From G965230065 sp965230065 (GTDB lineage Bacteria > Bacteroidota > Bacteroidia > Cytophagales > Cyclobacteriaceae), in NCBI GenBank assembly GCA_965230065.1, contig OZ245942.1:3658001-3722000 (forward strand): 64,000 nt of DNA, written 5' to 3'. Position numbers and translations under genes: made by a program. This document shows, one piece after another, positions 61,756 through 64,000 of this stretch (positions are counted from its first letter, which is position 1; every line of letters begins with the position of its first letter). Under the pieces are notes generated by a model. It made no database searches. It was not told the DNA's origin and saw only the letters and a list, made by a program, of their open reading frames with translations.

Positions 61756-62111
61756 CTAATGATTGCGCCGAATATTTTTGTTAGCTCCATGGATTCATTT
61801 ACCAGCCAAGCCCGTGCTTTTTCCAATTCACTTTTATTGCCTGTATCAATAAGGCGTAAAAAATATCCACTTTCTTTGGCTTCTTTCCGGCAAATTTTTA
61901 TGCGCATTAAAAAGTCTTTCTTGCTCAAAGCTTCATTTGCTTCTATGTAATTAGCACCCACAGAACCAGATGAGCGTACCACCTGTTTGATATCCTCGAT
62001 GTTTTCAATACTCCGGTGTAATTGTTTTGTTAATGCCCTCACTTTGCTGGCAAATAAAAATGTCCTTTCTTCCAGGTCATACTTTTTACCGTTTCTTTCC
62101 TTTCCATTCAT
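61746..62111 (-). CDS. Four-helix bundle protein (S23/IVS family)
   Basis: A 121-residue helical protein of the 23S rRNA-intervening-sequence protein family: YDLEERTFLFASKVRALTKQ, SIENIEDIKQVVRSSGSVGANYIEA-type signature, then KKDFLMRIKICRKEAKESGY and a final helix. The family forms a pentameric bundle related to the Avd accessory protein of diversity-generating retroelements, but no reverse transcriptase is present. It lies in a block rich in palindromic repeats. Confidence 0.9.
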   Translation of the reverse strand: MNGKERNGKKYDLEERTFLFASKVRALTKQLHRSIENIEDIKQVVRSSGSVGANYIEANEALSKKDFLMRIKICRKEAKESGYFLRLIDTGNKSELEKARAWLVNESMELTKIFGAIISKS

Positions 62112-62633
62112 AATTAACCCCCATTCGTTTTGAATTTAATATTTTCTCCTTTGTGCTTATTTAAGAATTAGAGATTAGGGTTTAGAAATTCACCTTTCAA
62201 ATATATTATTATAGTGCAACTAATTATTCTAAATGTAATAATTATCAATACTATTGTAATATTTCAAGGTGAAACCCTGAAAAAATGTACAAATCAGGGA
62301 TAAAATTTCATGAAAATATTAGGGTTTTTGTATAAAAATAATGCAAAAACAACTTTTTATGATATTGATAAATTCGTAGACAAAAAATATTTTTATACTA
62401 AAAAATACCTTATAATACTGAATGCTGGTGTATTTTTTAGAAAAGGTAAACCATTTTTAGTGCAATAAATAACAAATCTTCATACACTCATTTTTTGCTG
62501 TCCTACTACTGTAATATTTCAAGGAAGGACGCGTCCGTTTTTCGGTTACCATTGGCTTATTTTACGAATAAAACCACGAAAACTTTCAGCAAAAGGCCTT
62601 TTGGGGCTTTGATGAACCAAAAAATAAAGAGCT
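62112..62633. other. Gene-free, AT-rich divergent region
   Basis: 522 bases without a credible ORF. It includes the AAATAAGCACAAA reverse complement (62150-62162), the words TGTAATATTTCAAGG in two copies (about 62255 and 62510), and a GGACGCGTCC palindrome (62527-62536). Promoters for both neighbours presumably lie here. Confidence 0.5.
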
Positions 62634-64000
62634 ATGATGCGAATTTGGTTATACATATTATTAGCAGGCAGCCTCTCACTGATGGTGGTGGATGTTGCGT
62701 ATGCACAAAATCAGTTTGGAGAAATTTGTGATAATGGATCGGACGATGATGGAGATGGCATGGTCGATTGTAATGACCCTGAATGTAATGGGGGCCTTGG
62801 AGGGCCAGTTATTGGCGATTGCGGAGGAGAATTTGATTGCACCAACGGCGTAGACGACGACGGAGATGGCTTCATCGACTATTACGACGGCGATTGCTTT
62901 GATGACCCTGATAATCCCAATGATTACATTGTTGTAGAGCCGGGTTGCCAGGCCATGCCACAAGGCAACCAGTTTGATATAGAACCCGCCTGGGACTCAC
63001 CCATGGAAACTAGTGCAGCAATGGGTATGCCCAGTGTTGCAGACCTTGACCAGGATGGAATTCCAGAAGTAATTACCATCAATGGAGAAAGCGGGTGGAT
63101 GTATATATTGGATGGTACCGATGGTACTGAAATCAGCAGTGTGCGAATAAAAAGCGGACAAGTATTTGCCCACCCTACGGTTGGAGATGTAGATGGGGAT
63201 GGTTTTGGAGAAATTTTTACGATAGACTTGGCTGGAAATATTCGGGTCTATGAGCATACTCTTGGCACTCCCAAATGGACAGCCACCAGTACTTTCACTG
63301 GATGGGCCCGCCAATTAAGTTTAGCCGACTTTAATCAGGATGGAGTCCCAGAGCTTTATTCGGTTAACGAAATTTATAATGCTGCTACGGGTGACCTGTT
63401 AATACAAGGAAGCCACGGCAATGCAACATACCCTTCAGCCAATAATTGGCAAGAGGAACTAAATGCTGTTCCGGTAGCAGTTGACATTTTGCCCTCAGAG
63501 CCCGGGCTTGAACTGGTACTCGGACATATTGTTTATTCAGTAAATATTACAAATACTACCGGTACTGCCGGAAACAGCTTGACAGAGGAAGAGAATATGG
63601 ATGATGCTACTACGCTTCCGGCAGGTTATGGTGGATACGTACCCAAAGACTCTAGATTTGGCAATCAGATATTCAGCTCTACCTCTGTGGTCGATTATGA
63701 CCAGGATGGCTTTTTGGATGTGATCATGAGTGGTACCACAGGAGATCCACAAGACGGGCCTTCTACCATATTCTGGTGGAACTTGCAAACCAGTGAAGTA
63801 AAATCTTATGTGGTTACCCGTCCGGCAGGTACTATTCAAACCAACAACCCAAACGTAAGAAATAATTTTCAGGATTTAACAGGTGGTAGTTGTGATAACG
63901 GAGAAACCTGTACATGGAAAAGAGGCACAGGCACCATCAACATCGCGGATATTGATAACGATGGTTTTTTAGATTGTACTTTTATGTCAGGTTCCAGCTT
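62634..64000 (+). CDS. FG-GAP/Ca-binding secreted protein, cut by window edge
   Basis: An open frame from ATG 62634 (a second ATG follows directly) to the window end, at least 455 residues, no stop. Signal peptide (MMRIWLYILLAGSLSLMVV, cut near AYAQ), then Asp-rich DxDxDG loops (NGSDDDGDGMVDC, NGVDDDGDGFIDY) and FG-GAP/VCBS propeller repeats (SVADLDQDGIPEVITI, TVGDVDGDGFGEIFTI, LADFNQDGVPELYSV, VVDYDQDGFLDVIM, IADIDNDGFLDCTF). Typical of huge Bacteroidota surface proteins exported by type IX secretion. The C-terminal sorting domain is outside the window. Confidence 0.88.
   Translation, partial: MMRIWLYILLAGSLSLMVVDVAYAQNQFGEICDNGSDDDGDGMVDCNDPECNGGLGGPVIGDCGGEFDCTNGVDDDGDGFIDYYDGDCFDDPDNPNDYIVVEPGCQAMPQGNQFDIEPAWDSPMETSAAMGMPSVADLDQDGIPEVITINGESGWMYILDGTDGTEISSVRIKSGQVFAHPTVGDVDGDGFGEIFTIDLAGNIRVYEHTLGTPKWTATSTFTGWARQLSLADFNQDGVPELYSVNEIYNAATGDLLIQGSHGNATYPSANNWQEELNAVPVAVDILPSEPGLELVLGHIVYSVNITNTTGTAGNSLTEEENMDDATTLPAGYGGYVPKDSRFGNQIFSSTSVVDYDQDGFLDVIMSGTTGDPQDGPSTIFWWNLQTSEVKSYVVTRPAGTIQTNNPNVRNNFQDLTGGSCDNGETCTWKRGTGTINIADIDNDGFLDCTFMSGSS

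Noticed and set aside
61746..62111. Diversity-generating retroelement suggested by the Avd-related four-helix gene
   Set aside because: No reverse transcriptase, template repeat or variable repeat seen nearby; the S23-type family is widespread without DGRs.
1..64000. CRISPR array, tRNA or rRNA genes
   Set aside because: No regularly spaced identical repeats and no cloverleaf or rRNA-like sequence noticed on reading both strands; a computed scan could still find a tRNA.

Overview
The window looks like a chromosome segment of a Bacteroidota bacterium, probably a gliding-type marine Cytophagales-like lineage. The signs are a SusC/SusD pair behind a giant hybrid two-component regulator, OmpA proteins with WD40-like (PD40) propellers, a PorT-type barrel, TonB-dependent receptors with carboxypeptidase-like N-termini, FKBP lipoproteins, frequent leader peptides cut before Gln, few Shine-Dalgarno sequences, and a very large FG-GAP surface protein running off the right edge. 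No rRNA, tRNA, CRISPR array, integrase or transposase gene was seen.

Layout. 0-4.2 kb: an RND exporter permease and a short-chain dehydrogenase. 4.3-9.9 kb: an alpha/beta hydrolase, a GNAT, an OmpA/PD40 protein, a probably frameshifted CBM9-like secreted protein and a secreted hypothetical. 10.2-12.6 kb: a MacB/FtsX-like permease. 12.7-16.5 kb: a three-gene phosphosignalling operon headed by a histidine kinase whose membrane domain carries the complete ethylene/copper-binding signature of plant ETR1. 16.7-24.8 kb: GDP-mannose hydrolase, zinc peptidase, GT2, CHAD, DUF2157-like, FKBP lipoprotein, aminotransferase and M42 peptidase. 24.9-26.7 kb: an ankyrin protein, a ParE-type toxin-antitoxin pair, a gene remnant and a DinB protein. 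26.7-37.8 kb: a PorE-like OmpA protein, Lon, an AsmA-like anchored protein, a TonB-type receptor, and a GDYXXLXY/DUF2157 pair.

37.9-42.7 kb is an accessory patch of short minus-strand modules: Zn-ribbon, DUF4160/DUF2442, a DUF2185 immunity-like pair and YefM/YoeB. It also holds a short SSB, a degenerate nucleotidyltransferase-like gene, a 206-bp MITE with a 5-bp target duplication, several large palindromes, and 18-bp direct repeats flanking the YefM/YoeB module. 43-52.1 kb: hybrid two-component regulator, a 34-residue membrane mini-ORF, SusC and SusD, a nutrient-uptake locus without enzymes in view. 52.2-60.3 kb: a metallophosphoesterase and a tetR-tolC-adaptor-RND efflux operon. 60.3-62.2 kb: a porin-like barrel and a four-helix-bundle (S23-type) gene embedded in palindromic repeats. 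62.6 kb to the end: the start of an FG-GAP/Ca-binding secreted protein.

Several families of non-coding repeats run through the window: a ~114-144 bp element at 70 and 36326, five intergenic GCAGTAGG/CCTACTGC palindromes, the MITE, an attC-like palindrome, and the four-helix-associated palindromes. These, with the ethylene-receptor-like operon, are the most interesting content. All family assignments are from motif recognition by eye; no database search was run.
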